From an uncultured Bacteroidales bacterium (lineage in GTDB: Bacteria > Bacteroidota > Bacteroidia > Bacteroidales > Muribaculaceae), in contig CACYVC010000019.1 of NCBI GenBank assembly GCA_902777835.1, positions 1 through 56,902 on the forward strand: a stretch of 56,902 nt of DNA. The letters run 5' to 3'. How positions within the stretch are numbered: the stretch's first letter is position 1; each line of letters starts with the position of its first letter. The notes beneath the pieces are model-generated. The model was given only the letters and a program-made list of their open reading frames with translations, was not told where the DNA came from and searched no databases. The translations under genes were made by a program, and so were the position numbers. Positions 1-9,437 of this stretch are shown one piece after another.

Positions 1-52
1 TGCTCCGAGGTTAATTGAACATACATATGCAATACAAAATTAATTAATCTCT

Positions 53-76
53 GGGAGACTTCGGTCTCCCTTTTTT
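53..76 (+). terminator. Rho-independent terminator
   Basis: A perfect 7-bp stem (GGGAGAC/GTCTCCC) with a TTCG tetraloop is followed by six T. It must end a + strand transcript whose gene lies left of the window. Nothing recognisable is coded in bases 1-52. Confidence 0.85.
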
Positions 77-107
77 GTTTTTTTGTATTGCCAGTTGATT
101 CAGTAGA

Positions 108-172
108 TGCTATTGAAAGTCAGAATAACTTCTGCGCTTCGCTACGGAAGTTATTTCCGACTTCCAACAGCA
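108..172. repeat. Long imperfect inverted repeat
   Basis: Two arms of 27-28 nt (108-134 and 145-172) are reverse complements apart from a few mismatches and one bulged base. The 10-nt loop carries GCTTCGC, the complement of the GCGAAGC core seen in other intergenic repeats of this window. It lies 38 nt past the stop codon of the minus-strand nuclease gene but has no T-run on either side, so it is not a standard terminator. Confidence 0.7.
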
Positions 173-210
173 CATTATCATATGTGTTTTTTAATTCAAT
201 AAAGAATTAT

Positions 211-1023
211 TTATTGCACTTCGTTTGTGAATATAGAAGTAATAAGCTGAATCTCTCTATTTAATGACGGGATTTCTATCACTTTGTAACTTGTGTACTC
301 AGGGTGCAGCACAACGAGGTGCATAGCACTGATTTTTAGACCATAACATTTCTCAACAATGTGCTTATAGAGATTTTGCTGCAAAGCATAGTGTGCATAG
401 CTACAGTCGGGAATATGCTCTAATCCATTGATGCCATGAATGTCAAACTTATTGGATTTGCATACATTACCATATTCGTCGATTAACGATTTGCTGCGCT
501 TCCAGTCGTAAAATTCAAATGTGCCGTCTTTGCGGCTACAGATTAAGTCGATGGTTCCTGCCATGCCTAGTTCCTCATCAAAGACACGCCACTCAGTACG
601 GAAAGGGGTGAAATCAACATCTTTGACAAATTTAAGAAAATATTCTATCTCTTTGTCGATAGCGATGATTTTATCCACGTGAATGAAGTCTCCATCGAAG
701 GTGAAGCGGCACAGTGGCGCCATATATTCCTCCCCGTTGAGATAGTCCTCAATCTGCTTGTGCAGATGTGTGCCGGCAAAGCTTGCCATCATGCCATTGC
801 ACTGCCACTGCTCCTTGAGCTGTGCAGCAGTGATGGGAGAGGTTTGCGCTTTGCGTTCTGCCCAATAGTCGGTGTCGAAAGGTTTAAAAAACTTGCTATA
901 CACGCTGCTCACTGGAGTGAGCCGTCGCTTGCCATCGAGCAGGTAGATGTGCCCTTCTTCCTGAAACGTGATGCGCTCATCTTGTGGGAAATATAAGTTG
1001 GAACAGTCGAGGTTTCTTATCAT
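211..1023 (-). CDS. PD-(D/E)XK nuclease family protein
   Basis: A 270-residue cytoplasmic protein with the Cas4/RecB-type nuclease signature. A His in GTHLH (84-88) precedes Glu144. GTIDLI supplies Asp159, and FYDWKRSK supplies Asp173 and Lys175 of the (D/E)xK motif. These residues would bind metal for DNA cleavage. There is no signal peptide, helicase domain, or cas or phage gene nearby, so the substrate is unknown. Similar stand-alone proteins are found in phage and in Bacteroidota chromosomes. It lies 19 nt from the permease gene on the same strand, so the two may be co-transcribed. The fold assignment is firm; the biological role is not. Confidence 0.75.
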   Translation of the reverse strand: MIRNLDCSNLYFPQDERITFQEEGHIYLLDGKRRLTPVSSVYSKFFKPFDTDYWAERKAQTSPITAAQLKEQWQCNGMMASFAGTHLHKQIEDYLNGEEYMAPLCRFTFDGDFIHVDKIIAIDKEIEYFLKFVKDVDFTPFRTEWRVFDEELGMAGTIDLICSRKDGTFEFYDWKRSKSLIDEYGNVCKSNKFDIHGINGLEHIPDCSYAHYALQQNLYKHIVEKCYGLKISAMHLVVLHPEYTSYKVIEIPSLNREIQLITSIFTNEVQ

Positions 1024-1042
1024 AAATTCTCGGTACGTTTAT

Positions 1043-2242
1043 CTACTCCTCTTTTTTGGGTAGAATGAGGTTAAGGATGATACCTACTATAGCAGCCAAT
1101 CCTATTCCCGACAGGCTGAAAGAGCCAGCTGTGAGTTCGGCGCCTCCCACTCCAGTTGTGAGCATGAGGCTTGCGATGATGATGTTGCGAGTTTGGCTAA
1201 AATCGACTTTGTTCTTTACAAGACTCTGAATTCCCACAGTGGCGATAGTGCCAAAAAGCATCAGCATGATGCCTCCAAGCACAGCCTGAGGTATGCTCTG
1301 CAAGAAGGCGTTGAGTTTGCCCAGTATTGAGAATGCTATTGCTGCAATTGCAGTGATGCGTATCACTGCAGGCGATGTGACGCGCGTAATCTGCATTGCG
1401 CCAGTCACCTCGCTGTAGGTGGTTACTGGAGGACCTCCAATAAATGCTGCTGCCAGGCATGCGAGACCGTCGCCAAGCATAGTGCGGTGAAGGCCAGGGT
1501 CTTTTATGAAGTCTTTACTGGCAACATTGCTCACCACGTACACGTCGCCCACATGCTCGATGAGGGTGGCGAGGGCGATAGGCATCAGGCACAGAAAAGG
1601 CTGCCAGTCGAAGGCTGGCAAGGTGGGGTGGGCTATGTTTTTAGGAAGGGCAAACCAGGGTGCGCTGGATATTCCAGAGAAATCTACCAGCCCCATCGCC
1701 ATTGCCACTATATAGCCTGCTGCAATGCCTCCCACTACTGGAATGAGCTTAAACATGCCGCGTGCATAAGTGAGGATGCCTATTGATACCACAAGCGAGA
1801 TTATCGCTAGCAGCCAGTTGCTCTTTGACATGTCAACGGCAGTGCCAGCAAGTGACAAACCAATCAGGATGATGACAGGACCCACTACTACTGGCGGGAA
1901 AAGGCGGCTCAGGAAGTCGGTGCCGCGCCATTTGATAAGCGCCGAGGCAATAAAATACACTAATGCCACACCTGCGAAGCCAGTTAGGGTGCCTTCTAGA
2001 CCCCATTGCTTGGAGGCGAGAAGAATAGGTGCTATAAAAGCAAAACTCGACCCGAGAAAGATGGGAACTTTTCCTCGGGTCACTAGATGGAAAATAAGAG
2101 TGCCTATTCCTGCCGAGAACAGCGCCGTGGCAGGATCAAGGCCCACAAGCAGAGGCATCAGCACAGTGGCACCGAATGCCACAAAAAGGAATTGCGCGCC
2201 AACGACCGTCTTGCGAGCGGGAGATAATTTTTTGTTGTCCAT
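1043..2242 (-). CDS. uraA: NCS2 family uracil/xanthine permease
   Basis: A polytopic inner-membrane transporter of about 399 residues in the nucleobase:cation symporter-2 family. The N-terminal segment around QFLFVAFGATVLMPLLVG and the later PPVTTYSEVTGA and RNIIIAS stretches are typical of the family, which imports uracil or xanthine with protons. I prefer the ATG at 2242 (protein begins MDNKKLSP) to the ATG at 2305. The extra 21 residues are not family-like, and a TATTTTTG -7 box lies at 2265-2272, between the two starts. Substrate choice between uracil and xanthine cannot be settled from sequence alone. The protein ends in ILPKKEE. Confidence 0.88.
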   Translation of the reverse strand: MDNKKLSPARKTVVGAQFLFVAFGATVLMPLLVGLDPATALFSAGIGTLIFHLVTRGKVPIFLGSSFAFIAPILLASKQWGLEGTLTGFAGVALVYFIASALIKWRGTDFLSRLFPPVVVGPVIILIGLSLAGTAVDMSKSNWLLAIISLVVSIGILTYARGMFKLIPVVGGIAAGYIVAMAMGLVDFSGISSAPWFALPKNIAHPTLPAFDWQPFLCLMPIALATLIEHVGDVYVVSNVASKDFIKDPGLHRTMLGDGLACLAAAFIGGPPVTTYSEVTGAMQITRVTSPAVIRITAIAAIAFSILGKLNAFLQSIPQAVLGGIMLMLFGTIATVGIQSLVKNKVDFSQTRNIIIASLMLTTGVGGAELTAGSFSLSGIGLAAIVGIILNLILPKKEE

Positions 2243-2264
2243 TTTAGATTTTTCTAAAGTTTGA

Positions 2265-2272
2265 CAAAAATA
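2265..2272 (-). promoter_or_regulatory. -7 box of uracil permease promoter
   Basis: On the minus strand the bases read TATTTTTG, matching the Bacteroidota TAnnTTTG box. This places transcription start just upstream of the ATG at 2242. No well-spaced TTG at -33 is seen. Confidence 0.5.
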
Positions 2273-2329
2273 CTTCCTTTTATCGAAATCACCCAATAAA
2301 AACAAAGAAAGTTATTCACAGAACAACGA

Positions 2330-2450
2330 ATTAAGCAATTGTCTCGAATGAAGCGTCCTGCCCTGACTGAGTGTAGGTGAACAGCTTCTATAAAGGAGCC
2401 GCTATCTCGTCTTTGCCGCAGGTACTAGTGAAATTAATTATGCGAAGAAG
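2330..2450. other. Unexplained GC-richer intergenic segment
   Basis: Between the divergent permease and aroE genes lies about 120 nt visibly richer in G+C than the flanking A/T-rich DNA, with no ORF. Potential pairing includes CCTGC near 2353 with GCAGG near 2418, and a small internal hairpin around AGCTTCTATAAAGGAGC. It could be a structured RNA or leader. I do not recognise it as a known riboswitch, SRP RNA or 6S RNA. Confidence 0.25.
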
Positions 2451-2480
2451 CGTTTTTTGTCAAAAAAGTTCTCAAAAATT

Positions 2481-2510
2481 TTGCTGTGCTATCATTTTTG
2501 ATTAATTTTG
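2481..2510 (+). promoter_or_regulatory. Promoter of aroE
   Basis: TTG at 2481-2483 and TAATTTTG at 2503-2510 are separated by 19 nt, an exact match to the Bacteroidota primary sigma factor consensus. The start codon of aroE is 36 nt downstream. Confidence 0.7.
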
Positions 2511-2545
2511 CGAAATCTTAATAGATTTTTAATATTCTCCACTTT

Positions 2546-3304
2546 ATGTCAGAGCAAAGTAAGATATATGGGTTAATAGGGAAATCGCTCACCCATTCTT
2601 TCTCGATGGATTTCTTTAACCAGAAGTTCATCGCTGAGGAGATTGACGCCAATTATATCAACTTTGAGATTGATGATGTGAGTGACCTGATGTCGGTGTT
2701 GAGTGAGTTCCCCAACATTTATGGCCTTAACGTGACTTCTCCCTATAAGGAGCAAGTGATACCTTTCATGGACGAATTGGATGAGACCGCACAGTTGGTG
2801 GGAGCGGTAAATGTGATTAAGATAATTAAAAATGCTGATGATGGAGTGTTGAAGATGGTGGGTTATAACTCCGATTTCATGGGGTTTAAAAACTCTTTAG
2901 AGCCATCACTCACCCCCGAGATGGATAGAGCGCTGATTCTTGGAACAGGAGGTGCCTGCAAAGCCGTCAAGGCAGTTCTTGACAAGATGGGAATAGCCGT
3001 GAGCGTGGTCTCGCGCAAGAAGTCGGCGCAGACCATCACCTATGAGGAACTCACCAAACAGATGATACATGAGCATAAATTGATAGTCAATACAACCCCT
3101 CTCGGCACTTACCCTCACACCGAAACTTACCCCCTTATTCCTTACCGCTTTATTACCGATGCACATTTGTGCTACGACTTGGTTTATAACCCCAGTGAGA
3201 CGATGTTTATGAAACTTGCAGCAGAGCGTGGCGCAGCAGTAAAGAATGGTCTTGAGATGCTGTTACTCCAGGCGTTTGAGTCTTATAGAATCTGGACAGA
3301 GTGA
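2546..3304 (+). CDS. aroE: Shikimate dehydrogenase
   Basis: Reduces 3-dehydroshikimate to shikimate with NADPH in the aromatic amino acid pathway; cytosolic. At 252 residues it is slightly shorter than the usual 270. The shikimate-binding serines are in KSLTHSFS (13-20), the catalytic Lys68 in NVTSPYKE, Asp110 in YNSD, and the NADP-binding loop is GTGGA at 133-137. The C-terminus (NGLEMLLLQAF) is also family-typical. It has its own consensus promoter, and its stop codon is followed within 1 nt by a heptanucleotide array. No other aro gene is adjacent. Confidence 0.95.
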   Translation: MSEQSKIYGLIGKSLTHSFSMDFFNQKFIAEEIDANYINFEIDDVSDLMSVLSEFPNIYGLNVTSPYKEQVIPFMDELDETAQLVGAVNVIKIIKNADDGVLKMVGYNSDFMGFKNSLEPSLTPEMDRALILGTGGACKAVKAVLDKMGIAVSVVSRKKSAQTITYEELTKQMIHEHKLIVNTTPLGTYPHTETYPLIPYRFITDAHLCYDLVYNPSETMFMKLAAERGAAVKNGLEMLLLQAFESYRIWTE

Positions 3305-3305
3305 T

Positions 3306-3375
3306 AGTTCATAGTTCACAGTTAAGAGTTCATAGTTATTAGTTTTGAGTTTTCAGTTATCAGTTTTGAGTTATC
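3306..3375. repeat. Heptanucleotide array, ten AGTTNNN units
   Basis: Ten consecutive 7-nt units each begin AGTT and differ in the last three bases (CAT, CAC, AAG, CAT, ATT, TTG, TTC, ATC, TTG, ATC). The phase is unbroken for 70 nt. The array begins 2 nt after the aroE stop codon. Confidence 0.9.
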
Positions 3376-3430
3376 CCGTTCCCCGATCCTCGCGAACCCA
3401 GTTTCATCTTCCACGCGCCGTAGGCTCCCA

Positions 3431-3451
3431 CTTAACACTTAACCCTTGATG
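3431..3451. repeat. Short heptanucleotide array at comEC start
   Basis: Three 7-nt units (CTTAACA, CTTAACC, CTTGATG) run into the comEC start codon; the ATG at 3449 is the end of the last unit. Same period as the array 55 nt upstream but a different core. Confidence 0.55.
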
Positions 3452-5518
3452 AGCATATTGTCTCGATTGCCGGTATTGAGATTGCTAATCCCTTTGGTGA
3501 TTGGCATTTTGTTATATAGATATATCTCATGCTTGTGTTTGCCTATTGTGATGGTTGTAATGGCAGTTGTTGCAGCTATTGTTCTCGTGCTTGTAAAAAT
3601 GTCACCTGCTGTGGCACTGAAACTGCGTGCTTTTCACATTATTCCCTTATCGATGTTTATGGTGGCTGTGGGATGGTTTGCGGCTTATGTTGCTGCACCC
3701 CCTGAGTTGGACCTCAAGGCTGTGAATGGAAAAGCAGTGTTGGCAAGAATTGAGTCTATAGACTTTCACGAGAAAAGCATGCAGATGCAAGTGAAATTGC
3801 TGAAACATGTTGATGACAAATTACAACTGAATGGGACTCGTGTCCTCCTATCGACCAAGGGTTGTGATTATGAACTTGCGCCTGGCGATTTGATAGCATT
3901 TTCATTAAATCTGTCGCCTGTCAGGAATTTAGGTAACCCAGATGAGATGGATTATGCATCTTATCTATATCACAACGGCATCCGTTACCGCCAGCATACA
4001 AAATTGGAGTACGTGGTTAAGACTGGCTCATCACCCACGATAAGGACTCGTGCTGAGAACTTGAGACAGACGCTTGAGCACAAGATTTTGAATTCTCCTC
4101 TTGCTTCAGAGACACAAACCATGCTAATCGCCGTACTGCTTGGCAACGACAACTTCATATCGCACGAGGCTCGCGAACATTTCTCTGTAGTAGGAGTGGC
4201 CCATGTGCTTGCTCTTAGTGGCTTGCATATCGCGATTATTACGATGCTGATATGGTTCCTTCTCTTTCCTCTTGACTACCTGCGAGCCAAGAAGCTGCGC
4301 CTGGTATTGACGTTGTTGTTATTGATTGGTTATGATGTTCTCACAGGAATGTCGCCGTCGGTAGTGAGGGCAACTGTGATGATGGCTTTTATGTTTATGG
4401 GCATATTGATCTACCGCAAATCTTCGCCTCTCAATTCTGTGGCAGCAGCGGCACTGGTAATTCTCATCTTCTCGCCAGGGTCGTTGTATAGTGTTGGCTT
4501 CCAATTGAGTTTCATCACAGTGGCTACATTGATTATTTTCTATCAGAATTTTGAGATAAAATACCCCACAAATAGGCTGCTGAAGTATCTTTACTCATTG
4601 TTCTTGACATCGCTTGTGGCAATGCTCTCATCAACAATCTTGACCGCTTATTATTTCAACACATTTTCGTTGATGACCGTACTTGCTAATTTCGTTATTC
4701 TTCCCGTTTTTCCTATCTTTATGACTGTGGGGGCTGTGGTGCTACTATTGATGATGGGGGGCTCGGTGCATTGGCTGAATGGTCTTCTCGACTGGATGAC
4801 GAAGTTTATTAATGGTTCGGTTGAGTGGTTCAGCAGTTGGACTTTTGGGCATAGCAATGTGTATGTCACTTGGGTGGCGGTTGTGATTTACTATGCCATT
4901 CTTGTTTTGCTCATGCTATGGCTTTACCGTCGCAACGTAAGGTGGCTTATGGCAGCGGGAGTATTGCTCGCGATTGGACTAGCTCATAGCATTGTTGTTG
5001 ATGTGAGAACTCCAAAACAAGGAATGGTGATTTTCAACTCTTATAACTCCACGCCAGTACTATATTATAACCACGGCAAGGCGATGCTGTGGGTTCCAGA
5101 TGTGGAGAATGATTTTGATGTGGGGGCTTTCAAACGCCAGCATAAAGCGTTTCTTGCGCACTATCAAATAGATTCGGTAGAGGTAGTGCCTAATTCTGCC
5201 GTGAAATCCATTGAGGGTGGCATCGTCAAGCATCCCTTCGCTCAATTATGCGGCAAGTCGATAGTGGCAGTGGCAAAAGGACGGTGGAAGAACTATGAAT
5301 CTGGCGATAGTGGTGAGGTGAAATTTGATGCTTTGCTAGTGACTAAACAATATCATTCATCAATCGCTAAAGCTATTGAACTGTATGACGTGAAAACCAT
5401 TATCCTCTCAGGCGATATCTATGATGACAACGTTCCAGCACTCGAAAAAGAATGCCAGCAACTAATGATGCCCTATTACAGCATCAAGTCAAGTGGTGCT
5501 TATATAATTAACGAGTGA
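3449..5518 (+). CDS. comEC: ComEC/Rec2 family competence protein
   Basis: A polytopic membrane protein of 689 residues. In other bacteria the family forms the inner-membrane channel for single-stranded DNA uptake. Order of parts: two or three N-terminal helices, a soluble DUF4131-like region (about 85-200), the competence domain with the signature HVLALSGLHIAII (around 252-264), further helices to about residue 520, then a soluble tail of roughly 170 residues. I see no HxHxDH motif in the tail, so it lacks an obvious active metallo-beta-lactamase domain, as is common in Bacteroidota. I chose the ATG at 3449 over the TTG at 3446. A lone comEC does not prove competence. Confidence 0.9.
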   Translation: MSILSRLPVLRLLIPLVIGILLYRYISCLCLPIVMVVMAVVAAIVLVLVKMSPAVALKLRAFHIIPLSMFMVAVGWFAAYVAAPPELDLKAVNGKAVLARIESIDFHEKSMQMQVKLLKHVDDKLQLNGTRVLLSTKGCDYELAPGDLIAFSLNLSPVRNLGNPDEMDYASYLYHNGIRYRQHTKLEYVVKTGSSPTIRTRAENLRQTLEHKILNSPLASETQTMLIAVLLGNDNFISHEAREHFSVVGVAHVLALSGLHIAIITMLIWFLLFPLDYLRAKKLRLVLTLLLLIGYDVLTGMSPSVVRATVMMAFMFMGILIYRKSSPLNSVAAAALVILIFSPGSLYSVGFQLSFITVATLIIFYQNFEIKYPTNRLLKYLYSLFLTSLVAMLSSTILTAYYFNTFSLMTVLANFVILPVFPIFMTVGAVVLLLMMGGSVHWLNGLLDWMTKFINGSVEWFSSWTFGHSNVYVTWVAVVIYYAILVLLMLWLYRRNVRWLMAAGVLLAIGLAHSIVVDVRTPKQGMVIFNSYNSTPVLYYNHGKAMLWVPDVENDFDVGAFKRQHKAFLAHYQIDSVEVVPNSAVKSIEGGIVKHPFAQLCGKSIVAVAKGRWKNYESGDSGEVKFDALLVTKQYHSSIAKAIELYDVKTIILSGDIYDDNVPALEKECQQLMMPYYSIKSSGAYIINE

Positions 5519-5523
5519 AAAGA

Positions 5524-6195
5524 TTATCGTTTCACTCGTCCTGCCGCAAAAAAGTGTTTTACGTAGTATTTGGTTGTAAGGTCGTCTATAACGACGCCTC
5601 GTGACGATGATGCGTGGGCAAATTTGTTATCTTTAAGGTAGATACCAACGTGTGATATTTTTCCGCCATCTCCGTTGTTGAAGAATACTAGGTCGCCTTC
5701 GCGCAGGGCTGACTTGTCGATGGGCTCACAGTTGTTGTAGAACTGAAGTCCACCTCGCCGCTCCAGACTTATGTTATATACGGTAAGGTACAGTTCCATT
5801 ACAAAACCTGAGCAATCAGTGCCCACCTGCTTGGTGTGTCCGCCGCCGCTATATGGTGTCCCTAACCAGCTTTTAATTTCGTTGTAAAGTCTTTTGTTGT
5901 CGTGGCGGCCGAGTTTGATGTCAAGTTTTTTCCATTCCTCGTCAGTGGCGATGGGGCCGTTGTCAACACCTCGGTCGTCATAGAGATTATCATCGTTGGG
6001 TTTAGCCTTTGCCCAGTCACGGTTGTGATTACCGCCCGTGCGCCTCACGGCGCTTGATGTGCGACCACGTTTTGTTGGGTAGCCACTATCATCATCATTG
6101 GCTTGTTTCATCACGCCACACGACACGCTCAACAATGCCAGCAGCAATGCCGATGCGAGAATTAAAATCTTTTTGTAATTTAAAGTGGCGTTCAT
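5524..6195 (-). CDS. NlpC/P60 (C40) peptidoglycan hydrolase lipoprotein
   Basis: A predicted lipoprotein of 223 residues (lipobox LSVSC, Cys26) with a basic, low-complexity linker (about 27-85) and a C-terminal NlpC/P60 domain. The catalytic set is visible: Cys128 in GTDCSGF, His182 in SHVGIY, and His194 in FAHAS. Such enzymes cut the D-Glu to diamino acid bond in peptide stems of peptidoglycan. Length and layout match Bacteroidota Spr/NlpC-like lipoproteins. It converges with comEC, with 5 nt between the stops. A strong hairpin separates it from the DUF5606 gene, so it probably has its own transcript. Confidence 0.9.
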   Translation of the reverse strand: MNATLNYKKILILASALLLALLSVSCGVMKQANDDDSGYPTKRGRTSSAVRRTGGNHNRDWAKAKPNDDNLYDDRGVDNGPIATDEEWKKLDIKLGRHDNKRLYNEIKSWLGTPYSGGGHTKQVGTDCSGFVMELYLTVYNISLERRGGLQFYNNCEPIDKSALREGDLVFFNNGDGGKISHVGIYLKDNKFAHASSSRGVVIDDLTTKYYVKHFFAAGRVKR

Positions 6196-6209
6196 GATAT
6201 TGATTAAAA

Positions 6210-6241
6210 GCGCTAAAGGGAGTGTAAGCCCCCTTTAGCGC
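6210..6241 (-). terminator. Terminator of the alaS-DUF5606 transcript
   Basis: An 11-bp perfect stem (6210-6220 with 6231-6241, GCGCTAAAGGG) with a 10-nt loop lies 8 nt past the DUF5606 stop. On the minus strand it is followed by TTTTAATC. Confidence 0.75.
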
Positions 6242-6249
6242 AGATCGTA

Positions 6250-6690
6250 TTATTCTTCAGTTTTATTATCTTCCTTCTCTTCTTCAGCTTTTTCCTCTTC
6301 TTTTGGCAAGAAGTCGGTCATGCCGCTGTTTATAAGGAGGTTATACCAATTGATAAGTTTCTTGATGTCGGTATTATAAACGCGATCAACGTCAAAATCT
6401 GGAACTATTTCCTTGAAGAATGTTTGGAGAGCATCGGCCTCTTTATATTTAGCAACATCGAGAGGTTTTGCATCGTATTTTGTCTTAATCACTTCAAGAA
6501 TCTCTCCGAGTGGCTTGTCGCCATTTTCAGTGTACATAGAGATGTCACCAAGTGAGATTACTTTATCTCTTGAGTGAGCTGTGCTGCGTTTTTTGTCGGT
6601 AATGTTTTCAACGATAATAATGTTATTTCCGTATTTTACAAGACGGTATAATCCGGGGCGTCCCGAAATAGCTAAGATTTCTTTCAACAT
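6250..6690 (-). CDS. DUF5606 domain-containing protein
   Basis: A cytoplasmic protein of 146 residues matching the Bacteroidota DUF5606 pattern. It opens MLKEILAISGRPGLYRLV, continues with a small beta-rich domain, and has a segment ending DRVYNTDIKKLINWYNLL. The last 20 residues are almost entirely Glu, Lys and Asp, a disordered acidic tail. The function is unknown in the family. It follows alaS by 56 nt on the same strand and a terminator follows it, so it is probably the second gene of an alaS transcript. A link to translation is inferred only from that neighbour. Confidence 0.8.
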   Translation of the reverse strand: MLKEILAISGRPGLYRLVKYGNNIIIVENITDKKRSTAHSRDKVISLGDISMYTENGDKPLGEILEVIKTKYDAKPLDVAKYKEADALQTFFKEIVPDFDVDRVYNTDIKKLINWYNLLINSGMTDFLPKEEEKAEEEKEDNKTEE

Positions 6691-6746
6691 AATTTTATTT
6701 GTAATTAATTTTAATAGATTAATCGTTTTATTTAATTTTAATTGCT

Positions 6747-9362
6747 TTATGCGAGCAATTCAATAATCTTACTGAGTGCATTTTCAAGTCCAGCAACGTT
6801 CTTGCCTCCAGCCTGGGCAAAACCTGGTTGTCCGCCGCCGCCACCTTGAATTAGTTTAGCTGCTTCGCGAATGATTTGTCCAGCGTTTTTGCCCTCCTTA
6901 ACGAGGTCATCGCTAAGCGCGATAGTGAGCATTGGTTTCTCGTTGCTGTGAGTAGCTGCGATAAATGCTACTTGTGGTTGCTTGTCGCTCTTGATAGACA
7001 GTGCAAGGCTCTTGACGATATCGTTATCAAATTCGCCTTGTAACCTGAGAACAGCGATGCCCTCAACCATAGTCGAAGATGCGTATAGCTTCTGCTTGAG
7101 CATCTTAACACGCTCCTTGATAAACTCATCGACTTGCTTGTGTAGATTGGCGTTCTCGCTTATCGACTTATTGATTGCCGCCATCAAGTCGGGAGCATTG
7201 TTGAAAATCTGCTTTATTCCATCGAGGGTGTCTTCTATGTTGTCGATGGCATCCTCCACGTTGGCGGCCGTGATTGCCTCAATGCGGCGTATGCCAGCAG
7301 CGATAGAGCTTTCGCTAACAATCTTTATCATGCCTATGTTGCCAGAGTTAGCAACGTGAGTGCCACCGCACAACTCTACTGAATCGCCATACTTTATGAC
7401 ACGCACCTTGTCGCCATATTTTTCGCCAAAGAGTGCCATAGCACCCATTTCTCGTGCCTCGGCAATAGGAACCTCACGATGCTCCTCGCGTGTGATTGCT
7501 TCACGCACAAGAGCGTTAGCGCAGTGTTCAACTTCACGAATCTCCTCAGGTGTCATCTTCTTGAAGTGCGAGAAGTCGAAGCGCAACGAGTGAGCATCAA
7601 CGTAAGACCCCTTCTGCTCAACATGGGTGCCGAGTACCTGCCTTAACGCATAGTGCAGCAGGTGGGTTGCGGTATGGTTGCAGGCAATAGCCTTGCGAGC
7701 TTCTGTGTCGATTTTTGCTACGAAGGTTGCGCTTGGGTCAGCAGGCAATTTCTTGACGATGTGCACAGGCAGGTTGTTTTCGCGCTTGGTGTCGAGAATC
7801 TCTATCTTCTCGTCGCCATTGACGAGCCAACCTTTGTCGCCTACTTGGCCACCCATTTCGGCATAGAATGGGGTAGTGGCAAGCACTACTTGATAGTACT
7901 CGTTCTTCTTTTGCGCTACATGGCGATAACGCAGTATCTTGGTCTCACATTCGGTGAGGTCGTAGCCAACAAACACTGTTACTCCATCTTGCAATTCCAC
8001 CCAATCGCTGGCTTCAACAGCAGCGGCATTGCGTGCACGCTGTTTCTGTTTTGCCATCTCGGTATCGAACTGCTCCTTGTTGACAGTCATGTTGTTCTCC
8101 TTAAGGATGAGCTCGGTGAGGTCAAGAGGGAAACCATAGGTATCGTAGAGGGTGAACGCAACAGCGCCGTCAATCACTTGTTGGTTATCGGCTTTAGCTT
8201 TGGCGATCACGCCTTCGATCATCTTTATGCCTGTGTCAAGGGTACGTAAGAAAGCATCTTCCTCTTCCTTGATGACGTGCTTGATGAGATCGGCTTGAGC
8301 GGGCAGTTCGGGATAAGCCTCGCCCATCGACTCGATGAGGGTGTCAACGAGTAGGTGCATAAATGCCTCCTTGAATCCTAGGAAGGTATAACCATAGCGC
8401 ACAGCACGACGCAAGATGCGGCGAATCACATAGCCCGCTTTGGCATTGCTTGGCAACTGTCCGTCGGCAATAGAGAAGGCAATGGTACGCACGTGGTCGG
8501 CAACAACGCGCATTGCTACATCGGTGTCGTGGTCTTTGCCATACTCCTTGCCGGCAAGGGTCCCGATGGTCTTAATGAGTGGTTGGAACACGTCGGTGTC
8601 GTAGTTCGATTTCTTGCCTTGCAAAGCCATGCACAGGCGCTCAAAGCCCATACCAGTGTCAATCACCTTGGCTGGGAGAGGTTCGAGGCTGCCGTCAGCC
8701 TTGCGGTTATATTGCATGAACACGAGGTTCCAAATTTCAATTACTTGAGGGTTGTCCTTATTGACGAGTTCGGCGCCTGGAATGGCTGCTTTCTCCTCAT
8801 CGCTACGAAGGTCTATGTGAAGCTCTGAGCAAGGTCCGCAAGGTCCGGTATCGCCCATCTCCCAAAAGTTGTCATGGCGGTTGCCGTTGATGATGTGATC
8901 TTTGGGAAGATGCTTCTCCCAGTAGCCAGCAGCCTCGTTGTCGCGTTCTAGGCCTTCGCTTGGCGAGCCTTCAAACACTGTAGCATACATCATGCTTGGG
9001 TCGAGCTTGAGTACATCTACCAGATATTCCCAGCAAAAGTCTATCGCTTCTTTCTTGAAGTAATCACCAAACGACCAGTTGCCAAGCATCTCAAACATTG
9101 TGTGGTGGTAGGTGTCGTGACCCACCTCCTCAAGGTCGTTGTGCTTGCCACTCACACGCAGGCACTTCTGTGAGTCGGCAACACGTCGCCACTGAGCCTC
9201 TTTGTTGCCTAAGATAATGTCTTTAAACTGGTTCATGCCTGCGTTGGTGAACATAAGGGTAGGGTCGTCCTTAATTACCATTGGTGCCGAAGGCACGATG
9301 TGATGGTCGTGTTCCTCAAAATACTTCTTGAAAGATTCTCTGATTTCTTTAGCTGTCAACAT
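6747..9362 (-). CDS. alaS: Alanyl-tRNA synthetase
   Basis: Charges tRNA-Ala with alanine and clears mischarged Ser/Gly through its editing domain; cytosolic. All parts of a full-length enzyme are present in 871 residues. The class II catalytic core opens [15 protein letters not shown] and contains the motif [11 protein letters not shown]. The tRNA-recognition region follows. The editing-domain zinc ligands are HTATH (563-567) and CGGTH (665-669), and the C-terminal DHHA1 region carries [15 protein letters not shown] promoter-bearing repeat lies 76 nt upstream, and a MerR-type gene diverges from it. Confidence 0.98.
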   Translation of the reverse strand: MLTAKEIRESFKKYFEEHDHHIVPSAPMVIKDDPTLMFTNAGMNQFKDIILGNKEAQWRRVADSQKCLRVSGKHNDLEEVGHDTYHHTMFEMLGNWSFGDYFKKEAIDFCWEYLVDVLKLDPSMMYATVFEGSPSEGLERDNEAAGYWEKHLPKDHIINGNRHDNFWEMGDTGPCGPCSELHIDLRSDEEKAAIPGAELVNKDNPQVIEIWNLVFMQYNRKADGSLEPLPAKVIDTGMGFERLCMALQGKKSNYDTDVFQPLIKTIGTLAGKEYGKDHDTDVAMRVVADHVRTIAFSIADGQLPSNAKAGYVIRRILRRAVRYGYTFLGFKEAFMHLLVDTLIESMGEAYPELPAQADLIKHVIKEEEDAFLRTLDTGIKMIEGVIAKAKADNQQVIDGAVAFTLYDTYGFPLDLTELILKENNMTVNKEQFDTEMAKQKQRARNAAAVEASDWVELQDGVTVFVGYDLTECETKILRYRHVAQKKNEYYQVVLATTPFYAEMGGQVGDKGWLVNGDEKIEILDTKRENNLPVHIVKKLPADPSATFVAKIDTEARKAIACNHTATHLLHYALRQVLGTHVEQKGSYVDAHSLRFDFSHFKKMTPEEIREVEHCANALVREAITREEHREVPIAEAREMGAMALFGEKYGDKVRVIKYGDSVELCGGTHVANSGNIGMIKIVSESSIAAGIRRIEAITAANVEDAIDNIEDTLDGIKQIFNNAPDLMAAINKSISENANLHKQVDEFIKERVKMLKQKLYASSTMVEGIAVLRLQGEFDNDIVKSLALSIKSDKQPQVAFIAATHSNEKPMLTIALSDDLVKEGKNAGQIIREAAKLIQGGGGGQPGFAQAGGKNVAGLENALSKIIELLA

Positions 9363-9437
9363 ATTATTTTAAGTGGTTTTTAAGAAATTACCTATTGATT
9401 TCTTGCACAAGTCGCATAAACATTGTAACTTTAGCAC

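Noticed and set aside
211-1023. Cas4 or restriction-type nuclease linked to a defence island
   Set aside because: No cas, restriction or other defence gene is adjacent, and the protein lacks the Cys cluster of Cas4.
1770-2264. 164-residue + strand ORF
   Set aside because: Antisense to the permease gene, which has strong family similarity.
6845-6860. GCTTCGC inside alaS (also near 27003 in the carboxypeptidase gene)
   Set aside because: These are in coding sequence without flanking palindrome or array, so I take them as chance occurrences of the 7-mer.
7653-8249. 198-residue + strand ORF
   Set aside because: Antisense shadow inside alaS; no domain and no promoter.
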